NCBI GenBank assembly: GCA_017427465.1
Contig: JAFRST010000053.1
Coordinates: 42,531-106,530, forward strand
DNA: 64,000 nucleotides
Direction of reading: 5' to 3'
Source: Clostridiales bacterium
GTDB lineage: Bacteria; Bacillota; Clostridia; Saccharofermentanales; Saccharofermentanaceae
This document shows, in pieces, positions 14,968 to 24,103 of the stretch. Below the pieces are notes generated by a model, which saw only the letters and a list, made by a program, of their open reading frames with translations, was not told the DNA's origin and ran no database searches. Every line of letters begins with the position of its first letter. Position 1 is the first letter of the stretch. The position numbers and the translations under genes were made by a program.

Positions 14968-17115
14968 TCAGTTATCAATGTTCGCAAGTTTTGCGTTCTC
15001 CTGAATGAACTCCTTACGGGGCTCAACCTGGTCACCCATGAGAAGGTTGAATGTCTCGTCTGCTTCCTGTGCATCCTTAAGTGTTACTCTTAAAAGCTTA
15101 CGGGTCACAGGATTCATTGTCGTATCCCAGAGCTGCTCAGAGCTCATCTCTCCGAGACCTTTGAATCGCTGGATGAGAGGATTATCCCACTTATGAGCAG
15201 CCTTGATCTCTTCGATTTCCTTATCATCATAAGCATAATATGCTTCATCACCCTTGTAAACCTTGTAGAGCGGCGGGCAGGCAATATATACATATCCGCC
15301 TTCTACGAGGGGCTTTAAGTATCTGAAGAAGAATGTGAGAAGGAGCGTTCTGATGTGTGAACCGTCGACATCGGCATCCGCCATGATGATTACCTTATGG
15401 TATCTGAGCTTAGTCTCGTCAAATTCGTCACCGATACCTGCGCCCAAAGCCATAACGACCGGCTGAAGCTTCTCGTTGGAATATACTTTATCGATCCTTG
15501 CCTTCTCAACGTTGAGCATCTTACCCCAGAGAGGGAGGATAGCCTGATACTTACGCTCTCTGCCCTGCTTTGCGGATCCGCCTGCGGAGTCACCCTCTAC
15601 GATAAAGATCTCGCAGAACTCAGCCTCATCGCTCTGGCAGTCAGCGAGCTTACCGGGCAATGCGTTATTCTCAAATACTGTCTTTCTTCTGGTGAGTTCT
15701 CTTGCTCTCTTGGCAGCGTCTCTTGCTCTGGAAGCTGAGAGGCACTTATCCATGATGAGCTTAGCAATATCAGGGTGCTCTTCGAGATAGATCTCGAGTT
15801 TCTCTGTAACAACACTCTCTACCATCGGTCTGATCTCAGCGTTACCGAGCTTACTCTTTGTCTGTCCTTCAAACTGAGGATCAGGAAGCTTAACTGAGAT
15901 TATCGCAGCAAGACCTTCTCTTGTATCCTCACCCTGGAGCTTAACGTCACCATCTTTAATGAACTTATACTTCTTTGCATAGTCATTGATAGCTCTTGTC
16001 ATAGCTGCACGGAAGCCTACAAGATGCGTACCGCCTTCAGGTGTAGCGATGTTATTAGCGTATGTATAGACTGTCTCCTGGTATGAATCATTGTACTGGA
16101 GAGCGATCTCTACGAAGCTGTCTCCCTGCTTTGTAGCGAAGTAAATAGGTGGGTTATTGATAGGCTCCTTATGTCTGTTGAGATACTCAACAAAGGAGAT
16201 AATACCGCCGTCATAATGGAGGTGCTTCTTAATAGGTTCAGCGCCTCTGTTATCAGTAAGATCAATGGTTACTTCCTTGTTAAGGAAAGCCATCTCACGG
16301 TAACGTGTGATCATTGAATCGAAGTCAAATACGATATCCGGGAAGATAGTTTTATCAGGAATAAAGTTAGTCTTCGTACCTGTATCTTCCTTATCGCAAG
16401 TGCCTACAACATGAAGCGGAACGGTCGTTTTACCCTTCTCGAATTCGATCTCATAGATGTTGCCTTCACGGCGTACCTGGACCTTCATATGGTCAGCCAG
16501 AGCGTTAACTACAGACGCGCCTACACCGTGCAAACCACCTGAAATACTGTATGCTCCGCCGCCGAATTTACCGCCTGCGTGAAGCACTGTATGAACGACT
16601 TCTACAGTAGGAATTCCGAGCTTAGGATGATTACCTACAGGGATACCAGAACCGTTATCTGTAACAGTAACTGAACCGTCTTTCTCAAGTACAACATCAA
16701 TCGTATCGCAGCGTCCTGCAAGAGCTTCATCGACTGAATTTGCGACGATCTCATAGATCAAATGATGCAGACCTCTGAGTGTTGTATCACCAATATACAT
16801 ACCCGGACGCTTTCTGACAGCTTCCAGACCTTCAAGGACCTGAATATCCTCTTCGCTGTATTCGCTGCTGTTGGAAGTATCGAAATTATCCTGATTCTCA
16901 CCAACTGCTGCTACAACTGCATCAATGGATCCCTCTTCCTTGAAATCCTCTGTCAGAGCTCTCGGATTCTCTGCAAGATTCTTGAGCTCGTCATCATCGC
17001 CATCTTCGACCGGCTGGAAGTAGAGGTCTACAGCGCCGGAAGGACGTGCCTGAGCCTGCTCGGAAGAGGCATTTTCCTCCTCAAAGTTGAAATTCTTCTC
17101 GTCATTTTCCTTCAT
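14968..17115 (-). CDS. gyrB: DNA gyrase subunit B with acidic N-terminal extension
   Basis: A 715-aa type II topoisomerase B subunit. The GHKL ATPase begins at about residue 91 (IQVLEGLEAVRKRPGMYIG), with NSVDEALAG and GLHGVGASVVNAL motifs; the TOPRIM domain shows EGDSAGGSAKQGR and DADVDGSHIRTLLLTFF; the C terminus has PRKEFIQENA. An extra roughly 88-residue acidic, Glu/Asp-rich segment precedes the ATPase; most GyrBs start within 10-15 residues of it. The ATG at 17115 is preferred over a TTG 10 codons earlier; GGAG is 11 nt upstream. Downstream of remB in the replication cluster. Confidence 0.95.
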   Translation of the reverse strand: MKENDEKNFNFEEENASSEQAQARPSGAVDLYFQPVEDGDDDELKNLAENPRALTEDFKEEGSIDAVVAAVGENQDNFDTSNSSEYSEEDIQVLEGLEAVRKRPGMYIGDTTLRGLHHLIYEIVANSVDEALAGRCDTIDVVLEKDGSVTVTDNGSGIPVGNHPKLGIPTVEVVHTVLHAGGKFGGGAYSISGGLHGVGASVVNALADHMKVQVRREGNIYEIEFEKGKTTVPLHVVGTCDKEDTGTKTNFIPDKTIFPDIVFDFDSMITRYREMAFLNKEVTIDLTDNRGAEPIKKHLHYDGGIISFVEYLNRHKEPINNPPIYFATKQGDSFVEIALQYNDSYQETVYTYANNIATPEGGTHLVGFRAAMTRAINDYAKKYKFIKDGDVKLQGEDTREGLAAIISVKLPDPQFEGQTKSKLGNAEIRPMVESVVTEKLEIYLEEHPDIAKLIMDKCLSASRARDAAKRARELTRRKTVFENNALPGKLADCQSDEAEFCEIFIVEGDSAGGSAKQGRERKYQAILPLWGKMLNVEKARIDKVYSNEKLQPVVMALGAGIGDEFDETKLRYHKVIIMADADVDGSHIRTLLLTFFFRYLKPLVEGGYVYIACPPLYKVYKGDEAYYAYDDKEIEEIKAAHKWDNPLIQRFKGLGEMSSEQLWDTTMNPVTRKLLRVTLKDAQEADETFNLLMGDQVEPRKEFIQENAKLANIDN

Positions 17116-17199
17116 AAATGTCAAAACTCCTATTCTTAACGGCAATCCCCGTCAAAGCCCCGAGAATGCTGTATTTGTAACTGTGTTAATTGACTGTTT

Positions 17200-17451
17200 T
17201 CAGTAGTTTTCAGAAGATGTCAGTCTGTTTAATAGCAGACTTGAGGACAGTGAACAAACATATGTTTTATTGTCAGTAATCACCAGTGATTTTGGTATGT
17301 CTTCGGTCACATACTGCAGTCTGCCCTGTTCATCTTCGCTGTTGATGAACTCTGAGACATCCTTCTGGGTAGGGAGGACGGTCTCAAGATCGACTACTGC
17401 GGTAACAGAAGACTTAAGCACTGAAAGATCATTGCCAATATGAATGAACAC
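17200..17451 (-). CDS. remB: RemB-like DUF370 protein
   Basis: An 83-aa protein beginning with GTG preceded by GGAGG at 6 nt. FIHIGNDLSVLKSSVTAVVDLETV and EDIPKSLVITDNKTYVCSLSSSLLLNR match the extracellular matrix regulator RemB (YaaB) of Firmicutes, a small DNA-binding protein related to RemA. Its place between recF and gyrB is the conserved position in Bacillus and clostridia. Confidence 0.82.
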   Translation of the reverse strand: MFIHIGNDLSVLKSSVTAVVDLETVLPTQKDVSEFINSEDEQGRLQYVTEDIPKSLVITDNKTYVCSLSSSLLLNRLTSSENY

Positions 17452-17582
17452 TTAAAGCCTCCAAACAGTCCCGAAATCTACTCTAACTAAATAATTATAA
17501 CATAAAGAGGAAATATAATATGCTTATTATAATAAAAGATTGTGGCAAAATTGCCCTGTTTTTAGCACATTTTGACCCTAAA

Positions 17583-18827
17583 TCAGGCTTTTTTCTCGAT
17601 ATTGCCGCTGTTTACGAGATAAAACTCAGCCTTTTCGGAGCCGCCCATTACGTCTATCTCGTCACCGATCATGTTCTTATCGGTACATGTGATGAATATC
17701 TGGGCATCCTTCATGGCTGATACGAGGCTCATTCTCCTGGTCTTATCAAGCTCTGAGAATACGTCATCCAGGATCAGGATCGGAGTAGAGGAGACGAACA
17801 TCTTGATTATCTCCAGTTCGGAGAGCTTCAGAGCTAATGCAGCCGTTCTCTGCTGTCCCTGGGAAGAATAATTCTTCATTACCAGTCCATCCAGCTTCAT
17901 GATGAGATCATCCCTGTGGATTCCGGTAGATGAAATGTGCTTATCAATGTCGTAATTTCTGACTGATTTGAGCTTAGCGAGCACCAGATCAGACAGAATA
18001 CCCTTTATACGCCCGTAATCGCCCTCTGAGAGGCCTTTATGCATGAACTCGTCATATTTACTGTTTTTATCAAGGAACGTTTCTAAGGCCCCTACAACGC
18101 CAAATACGGTACTATACTCGATTTGGAGGTTTTCTTTACCTCCTGAGATGCTTCCGTGATGCTTTGAAGCGATGTCTGATATTAACTTTGCGAACTTATA
18201 GCGCTTTAAGATGATCTCTGCTGACAGTTCAGCCAATGAGAAATCCCAGAAATCGAGCTGCGGATCTATATTTTCGGACTTATAGTTCGATTTTATGCTC
18301 TTAAGAAGTGCGTTTTTCTGTGCCAGAAGCCTGCTGTAATTGCTCAAAAGATTGAAGTAGGAGGGGGAGATCTTGGATATCAGCGTATTTAAGAACTTTC
18401 TTCTGAAAGCAGGCGCATTTTTAACGATATTGAGGTCTTCGGGAGCGAAGATAACAATGTTACATACGCCGATATATTCCGATACTTTATCAACAGGAGC
18501 GTTGTCTCTTATAAGAATTCTTCCGGGCTTACCATATTTGCTTAAAGATGACTTCTCGAGGTAGTAGCAAGAAGATAATTGGACATTGCTGCCGTCATCA
18601 TCTGTAAGATCCAAGCTGGCTTTATACTCGTTCTCGCCAAACTTGATAAGGTCTGCATCCTTACTTGTCCTGTGTGACGTAATGCTTGATGCTACATATA
18701 TTCCTTCAACGAGATTAGTCTTTCCCTGAGCATTATCACCGTAAAAAATATTAACAGAAGGCCCGACGTCTAAATCGAGCCTTCCGTAATTTCTGAAGTT
18801 TTGTAAATGTATGCTTCTGATGAACAT
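17583..18827 (-). CDS. recF: DNA replication and repair protein RecF
   Basis: A 414-aa SMC-like ATPase that loads RecA at gaps. Walker A GDNAQGKTNLVEGIY (about residues 30-44), the coupling to FAPEDLNIVKNAPAFRRKFLN, the ABC signature-like YSSQGQQRTAALALKLSE (about 317-334), and Walker B ILILDDVFSELD (about 350-361) are all visible. The C terminus is slightly extended. Its ATG overlaps the dnaN stop by one base (TAATG), so they are coupled. The small S4-domain gene yaaA often found between dnaN and recF is missing. Confidence 0.95.
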   Translation of the reverse strand: MFIRSIHLQNFRNYGRLDLDVGPSVNIFYGDNAQGKTNLVEGIYVASSITSHRTSKDADLIKFGENEYKASLDLTDDDGSNVQLSSCYYLEKSSLSKYGKPGRILIRDNAPVDKVSEYIGVCNIVIFAPEDLNIVKNAPAFRRKFLNTLISKISPSYFNLLSNYSRLLAQKNALLKSIKSNYKSENIDPQLDFWDFSLAELSAEIILKRYKFAKLISDIASKHHGSISGGKENLQIEYSTVFGVVGALETFLDKNSKYDEFMHKGLSEGDYGRIKGILSDLVLAKLKSVRNYDIDKHISSTGIHRDDLIMKLDGLVMKNYSSQGQQRTAALALKLSELEIIKMFVSSTPILILDDVFSELDKTRRMSLVSAMKDAQIFITCTDKNMIGDEIDVMGGSEKAEFYLVNSGNIEKKA

Positions 18828-19942
18828 TATCTTCTGATAGGAAGAATAAGGTAAATGTACTTCTCACCCTCAACAGGCTTAATAATGCAGGGTCCCTGAC
18901 CGCCGTTAACTTCAACTCTGATGATCTCATCATCGATATTCTTAAGTACATCAAGAACATATCTGGAATTAAAGTCTACATCGATAAGATCGCCTTCAAG
19001 ACTGATGCTGATATTCTCCTGGAGATTACCTCTTGCTGATGTAGCCTGAACTGTAAGCTCAGAAGGATTATTTGAAAGAAATCTTACAGGGCACTTACGG
19101 TCGTCAGTCATGATGATCAAAGAAGCTCTGTCAACAGCATCAAGGAACTGCTTACGGTTAATAGTAATGACTGTCTTAGGATTCTTAGCAATGATGGAAT
19201 CAAAATTAATGAACTGGCCTTCGATAAGACGTGAGATCATTCTTACGTTGCCGATATCAAATAAGAGATTCTGCATTGATGTGTAGATATTGATCTCAGC
19301 ATCTTCGTCATCACTTAAGATCTTGCTCATCTCGGTCAAAGCCTTGCCGGGAACAATGTAATTGATCTTAGGGAAGTCGCTGCCCATATCTTCGCGGTTG
19401 ATAGCCATTCTAAATCCATCGATGGATACGACTGAGAGAACAGAACCGTCGCTTACAATATTACTTCCTGTAAGGACAGGACGTGAATTATCTCTGGATA
19501 CTGCAAAGATCGTGTGATTGATCATATTCTTAAGGATCTTCTGACCCATGACGATCTTCTCAGCTTCGCTCTCATCAATCTCAGGGATCTTCGGGAACGG
19601 TTCGGGATCAAGACCTGCGATCTTAAATTCAGCCTGTCCGCACTTGATGATAGTCTGGAAATTATTATCAGAAATGATATCTACTTCAGGTTCAGGAAGC
19701 TTACGGATGATGTCGCCGAAGAACTTTGAATCAATAACAACAGCGCCCTTCTCTGTAACGGATGCCTCAACATCAGCCTCAATACCGGTCTGAAGGTCAT
19801 AACCGGTAAGCTTAATCTTATTATCATCTGAAGCTTCTATAAGGATTCCGTTAAGGATATTAACTGTACTGTTAGTAGTAACTGCTCTCTGAACTATTGA
19901 AACGTTATTGACCAGGTCATCTCTGCTGCATGTGAACTTCAT
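18827..19942 (-). CDS. dnaN: DNA polymerase III beta subunit (sliding clamp)
   Basis: A 371-aa three-domain clamp, starting MKFTCSRDDLVNNVSIVQRAV and ending YIYLILPIRR, the conserved C-terminal pocket-forming strand. Internal landmarks are NSTVNILNGILIEA, SRDNSRPVLTGSNI and SRYVLDVLKNI. Full length, between dnaA and recF in the standard order. Confidence 0.97.
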   Translation of the reverse strand: MKFTCSRDDLVNNVSIVQRAVTTNSTVNILNGILIEASDDNKIKLTGYDLQTGIEADVEASVTEKGAVVIDSKFFGDIIRKLPEPEVDIISDNNFQTIIKCGQAEFKIAGLDPEPFPKIPEIDESEAEKIVMGQKILKNMINHTIFAVSRDNSRPVLTGSNIVSDGSVLSVVSIDGFRMAINREDMGSDFPKINYIVPGKALTEMSKILSDDEDAEINIYTSMQNLLFDIGNVRMISRLIEGQFINFDSIIAKNPKTVITINRKQFLDAVDRASLIIMTDDRKCPVRFLSNNPSELTVQATSARGNLQENISISLEGDLIDVDFNSRYVLDVLKNIDDEIIRVEVNGGQGPCIIKPVEGEKYIYLILPIRR

Positions 19943-20298
19943 CTAAAGCGTGCCGCCTTTCAATATAAAATATTTTAAACATTATACACTCTTTATTACC
20001 TAAAATGTATAGTTTAACAGTGTTATAAACATTGATTTTTGGGACATCTTCCTGCCCGGGACATCCGGCTATGTAGTATTTAAAGTTAGCTCTTATTAGC
20101 CCTATTATGCTTTGCACAATTGTTCAGAACTGCTCGAAAACCACTGTTTACAAGGTATTTTGATTTACAAACTAATGTATAAAACCCGTTTGATCTATGT
20201 TCAGAAAAACACCCTTTTGAACATTGTTACATCTGTGTACAATCGGTCTACAGACAATCTACCGGAAGTTTTGAACTTAAGAACAAAAATTGTTCAAA
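19943..20298. other. oriC: dnaA-dnaN spacer, candidate oriC region
   Basis: A 356-bp AT-rich gap between dnaA and dnaN with no open gene. It holds near-consensus DnaA boxes such as TTATACACT (19982-19990) and TGTGTACAA (20234-20242), plus several TTGTTCA/TGAACA repeats around 20110-20300. The genes on the left are all leftward and on the right all rightward, so replication most likely starts here or in the 110-bp gap upstream of dnaA. No perfect TTATCCACA box was found, which limits confidence. Confidence 0.45.
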
Positions 20299-21636
20299 TC
20301 AGGTTATTAGTTTATAAATCTCATCAGCCTGCTTTTTTAGATCTTTGTTCTCATCAACATTGTCGCAGCCATGCATAACAGTCGTATGTTTACGACCGCC
20401 GAAGATCTGTCCGATCTTCTCATATTTAAGTTCCAGGTAATCCCTGCAGATGAACATGGCAACATTTCTGGCCGTTGAGATCTCAGCATTTCTAAGCTTT
20501 GAAGTGATCTTATCAGGCGTCAGGTCGTAGTAATTTGCTACTGCGTTTATAACGATCTCAGGTGTTAAGAACTTCTTCTTGTTAGGTGAGATGATAGGCA
20601 TGAGGATCTTCTGGATATCATCTAAAGAGAGCTCACCGTTGGCAAGCGTGACATAAGAAGAAATAGTATTAAAAGCACCGTTAAGCTGTCTGATATTTGT
20701 GGTTACGTTCTCGCAGACATAGTCGATGATCTCATCAGACAACGTGAAATTCTCATTCTCGAGCTTACTTAAGAAGATAGCCTTACGGGTCTCAAAATCC
20801 GGCGGCTGTACATCGAACATGATGCCGTCCTGGAAACGGGAGATAAGTCTGCTGTTGAGCTCTGTAAGATTTGAAGGAGCCTTGTCGCAGGTGATAACGA
20901 TCTGCTTGCCGGCTTCGATCAAAGCCTCGAAAGTATTGAAGAATTCGGTCTGGACGCCTTCCTTGCCGATAAGGAACTGGATATCGTCGATAAGAAGGAC
21001 GTCTACAGTACGGAATTTCTTACGGAAATCCGTGTAATTATTCGTGTTGATGCAAGCGATATAAGCGTTTGTAAAAGCCTCGCAAGTCGTGTATATAACG
21101 CGCTTATCGGGCTGCTGCTCTAAGATCGCATTGCCGATGGCCTTCATGAGGTGGGTCTTGCCGAGACCGGAATTACCCCAGAGGAAGAAAGGATTTCTCT
21201 GCTTCTGGCCGGGCTTGGAAGCGACGGAAACAGCGGAAGCATGGGCAAAACGGTTGCAGTCGCCTACGACGAAGTTCGCGAAAGTGAATTCTCCGTTGAG
21301 GCCAGTAGAAGTAACGGCTTCGCTCTTGGCTTGTCTTGCGGCCTTTTTCTCGGAATTGACGGAAGCATTGAGAGCATTCTCGTCGCCTGCGAGGATGAAC
21401 TTAACTGCGCAAGACTTGCCTTCATTGGCTGTCTTTATGGCATTTTCAACGATCTTATTGAGCTTCTGGCCCTTTACGAGATCGAGAGAATACTCGTCTC
21501 TTGCAGCCAGAACAAGCACGTCATTGTCGCTGTGAACGACAGTCATTTTGCACAGAATCGATTCATAAGTGACAATGTTGATGTTCTCATCGTATTTAAG
21601 AATATCGAGTGCTTTTTCCCAAACAGAACTGCCCAT
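20299..21636 (-). CDS. dnaA: Chromosomal replication initiator DnaA
   Basis: A 445-aa AAA+ initiator. Domain I (SSVWEKALDIL) is followed by a linker, Walker A NSGLGKTHLMKAIGNAI (about residues 145-161), Walker B VLLIDDIQFLIGKEG, the sensor region NSRLISRFQDGIMFDVQPPD, and the C-terminal HTH (PDKITSKLRNAEISTARNVAMFICRDYLELKYEKIGQIFGGRKHTTVMHG region) with the signature GGRKHTTVMH. The ATG at 21636 is chosen because GGAGG lies 6 nt before it. Confidence 0.97.
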   Translation of the reverse strand: MGSSVWEKALDILKYDENINIVTYESILCKMTVVHSDNDVLVLAARDEYSLDLVKGQKLNKIVENAIKTANEGKSCAVKFILAGDENALNASVNSEKKAARQAKSEAVTSTGLNGEFTFANFVVGDCNRFAHASAVSVASKPGQKQRNPFFLWGNSGLGKTHLMKAIGNAILEQQPDKRVIYTTCEAFTNAYIACINTNNYTDFRKKFRTVDVLLIDDIQFLIGKEGVQTEFFNTFEALIEAGKQIVITCDKAPSNLTELNSRLISRFQDGIMFDVQPPDFETRKAIFLSKLENENFTLSDEIIDYVCENVTTNIRQLNGAFNTISSYVTLANGELSLDDIQKILMPIISPNKKKFLTPEIVINAVANYYDLTPDKITSKLRNAEISTARNVAMFICRDYLELKYEKIGQIFGGRKHTTVMHGCDNVDENKDLKKQADEIYKLIT

Positions 21637-21745
21637 GTAACCCCTCCGTAACAAAAATGACGTGCGTTTAACATAATAGCACGGTTTGGGGGTATAATGT
21701 AGGGGCTATTTATATAGAAAAAGGTATAGTTTTTCGGACAAGGTA

Positions 21746-22705
21746 ATGAAAAAGATCGACAGCAACAATGAGGCACGTGCCAATCGGAAAGCAACCAGAA
21801 CTGTCTTGATTGCTCTTGGCATAACTTTACTCATTGTAGGCATTATCCTTGTCATGATCGAGCCCATAAAACGCATGAAGAGAAAGAAGATCTCGACTGA
21901 CGCCCTTAATTATATAGAGCTTCAGATAGAGGCTTCCAATCCCGAAGAAGAGCCGCAGATGACTTATGTCGTTCCAAGAACAGGCAATGAGGTAGAGGGC
22001 GAAGGCTATGACTTCGGAGGAGAAACCGAAGAAGTCACCGAAGAAGAGTACGGCGGCACGGTCACCTTGAATTCCATTGGTATCCTTAACATCAGCGCGA
22101 TCAACTGCAGATATTCAGTCTGGGACACGGCGTCACAGGTCTCTTTAAGATACGGTCTTGGTCATTACGTTGATTCTGTAATGCCGGGAGAGATAGGAAA
22201 TGCGACTATTCTGGGACATAACTACAGGGACGGGTCAATGTTCCATAAGCTCGGTAATCTTAAGGCCGGAGATGCTGTAAAGTTCACCAGGACTGACGGC
22301 ATCGTGCTTACTTTCTATGTTACGGAGTCCAAGATCATCAGTGCTGACGATCTTTTGGACTATGCATCAGGCAATATCACGACTGACAGGCAGCTGACGC
22401 TCGTGACCTGCACTTACGAGTACGGTAGATACGGCTGGAGAAGGGTAGTCATATGTAAACTTTCTGAAGATTGTCTGCCTTATGTGACAGAGGAGACAGC
22501 CGCTACAACGGAGTCTGCTCCTGCCGTGACACAGCCCGAACCTACGGCTGAAAGCTCTATAGAGCCCACGGATACTATCCCTGAGCCTACTGAAGAACCT
22601 ACGATTCCGCCGCCGGAAACTACCCCGGAGTCCACACCGGAGACCACACCGGCACCCGATGAGCAAGAGGAGTCTTCGGAAACAACTTCAGAAAATATCC
22701 CATAA
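21746..22705 (+). CDS. Sortase with long Thr/Pro/Glu-rich C-terminal tail
   Basis: A 319-aa transpeptidase. A membrane anchor spans residues 19-42 (TVLIALGITLLIVGIILVMI). The sortase barrel shows ILGHNY with the catalytic His (about 157), LTLVTCTYEYG with the catalytic Cys (about 221), and YGWRRVVI with the Arg. After residue 250 a low-complexity tail (TTESAPAVTQPEPTAE... PPETTPESTPETTPAP) follows; most sortases end soon after the Arg strand. It is divergent from dnaA. The wall-anchored protein with a VPSTG motif at 54.9 kb is a possible substrate. Confidence 0.88.
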   Translation: MKKIDSNNEARANRKATRTVLIALGITLLIVGIILVMIEPIKRMKRKKISTDALNYIELQIEASNPEEEPQMTYVVPRTGNEVEGEGYDFGGETEEVTEEEYGGTVTLNSIGILNISAINCRYSVWDTASQVSLRYGLGHYVDSVMPGEIGNATILGHNYRDGSMFHKLGNLKAGDAVKFTRTDGIVLTFYVTESKIISADDLLDYASGNITTDRQLTLVTCTYEYGRYGWRRVVICKLSEDCLPYVTEETAATTESAPAVTQPEPTAESSIEPTDTIPEPTEEPTIPPPETTPESTPETTPAPDEQEESSETTSENIP

Positions 22706-22783
22706 AAGAATAATTCTGTTATAATTGGCGCGGGTTATAAATAATAACGACTATTAAGGCAATAAATATTCGGAGGATTTTAT

Positions 22784-24064
22784 ATGGTAACGGCAATAGT
22801 TGGCGCTAACTGGGGCGACGAGGGCAAGGGTAAGATCACCGACCTTCTCGCAAGCGAATCTGACATCGTAATCAGATTCCAGGGTGGAGCAAATGCAGGC
22901 CACACCATAATCAACGATTACGGCAGATTTGCGCTTCACCTTATGCCTTCCGGCGTTTGTCACAAGGATATCGTAAACATCATCGGCAATGGTGTAGCTT
23001 TGGATATCAGGAAGTTCATAAAAGAATATAACGAGCTCAAGGAGCAGGGATTAGATCCAAAGCTTCTCGTATCTGACAGAGTACAGGTCGTTATGCCTTA
23101 CCATGTTGATTTCGATAAGTATGAAGAAGAGAGATTGGGCGGCAAGGCTTTCGGTTCGACAAAGTCAGGAATCGCTCCTTTCTTCTCCGATAAATTTGCA
23201 AAGATCGGTTTCCAGGTATCAGAGCTTTTCGATGAGGCAGCACTCAAAGAGAAGATCAACCGCGTGCTTGAGATAAAGAACGCCCTGATCGTAAATCTCT
23301 ACCACAAAGATCCGATCGATCCTGCCGCGCTCCTTGAAGAGATGCTCGAGCAGGGAAGACTTATCAAGCCTTTTGTTACAAATACCAATGCTTATCTCTA
23401 CGAAGCATTGAAGCAGGGTAAGAATATTCTCCTTGAAGGTCAGCTCGGTACTTTGAAAGATCCCGATATGGGCATCTATCCGATGGTTACATCTTCTTCC
23501 ACACTGGCTGGCTACGGCTGCGTAGGCGCAGGCATCCCGCCTTATGAGATCAAGAAGATCGTAGTAGTTACAAAGGCATATTCTTCCGCAGTCGGCGGCG
23601 GCGCCTTCGTATCTGAGATCCTCGATGAAGCAGTTGCAAAAGAGCTCAGAGACAGAGGCGGTGACAAGGGTGAGTACGGCGCTACAACAGGTCGTCCGAG
23701 AAGAGTCGGCTGGTTTGACTGCGTAGCTACACGTTACGGTGTAAGACTTCAGGGCGGTACAGACGTTGCCCTCACAAACCTCGACGTATTGGGCTACCTC
23801 GATAAGATCCCTGTATGCACTGCTTACGAGATCGACGGCGTTATCACAAAGGATTTCCCGAATCCCACACAGCTCGATAGAGCTAAGCCTGTTATCGAAT
23901 ACCTGCCTTCCTGGAAGGGCAAGGGCGAGATCAGAGGACTCACAGAATACGATAAGCTCCCTAAGGAAGCTCAGGATTATGTCGAGTTCATCGAAAAGGA
24001 GATCGGTGTCCACATCTCGATCGTATCAACAGGACCCGTCAGAGAAGAGATCATCAGAAGATAA
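22784..24064 (+). CDS. purA: Adenylosuccinate synthetase
   Basis: A 426-aa GTP-dependent enzyme joining IMP and aspartate on the way to AMP. The N terminus carries VGANWGDEGKGKITDLLA, with catalytic Asp and His in GGANAGHTI, followed by FGSTKSGIAPFFSDK; the C-terminal part shows GRPRRVGWFD and ITGP-like IVSTGPVREE. CGGAGG lies 10 nt before the ATG. It is upstream of the lipoprotein gene and guaA, so both branches of purine synthesis are near the origin. Confidence 0.96.
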   Translation: MVTAIVGANWGDEGKGKITDLLASESDIVIRFQGGANAGHTIINDYGRFALHLMPSGVCHKDIVNIIGNGVALDIRKFIKEYNELKEQGLDPKLLVSDRVQVVMPYHVDFDKYEEERLGGKAFGSTKSGIAPFFSDKFAKIGFQVSELFDEAALKEKINRVLEIKNALIVNLYHKDPIDPAALLEEMLEQGRLIKPFVTNTNAYLYEALKQGKNILLEGQLGTLKDPDMGIYPMVTSSSTLAGYGCVGAGIPPYEIKKIVVVTKAYSSAVGGGAFVSEILDEAVAKELRDRGGDKGEYGATTGRPRRVGWFDCVATRYGVRLQGGTDVALTNLDVLGYLDKIPVCTAYEIDGVITKDFPNPTQLDRAKPVIEYLPSWKGKGEIRGLTEYDKLPKEAQDYVEFIEKEIGVHISIVSTGPVREEIIRR

Positions 24065-24103
24065 AGTCTCTTAGGGGTCATACCCGCAACAGGAGTACTG
24101 AAA

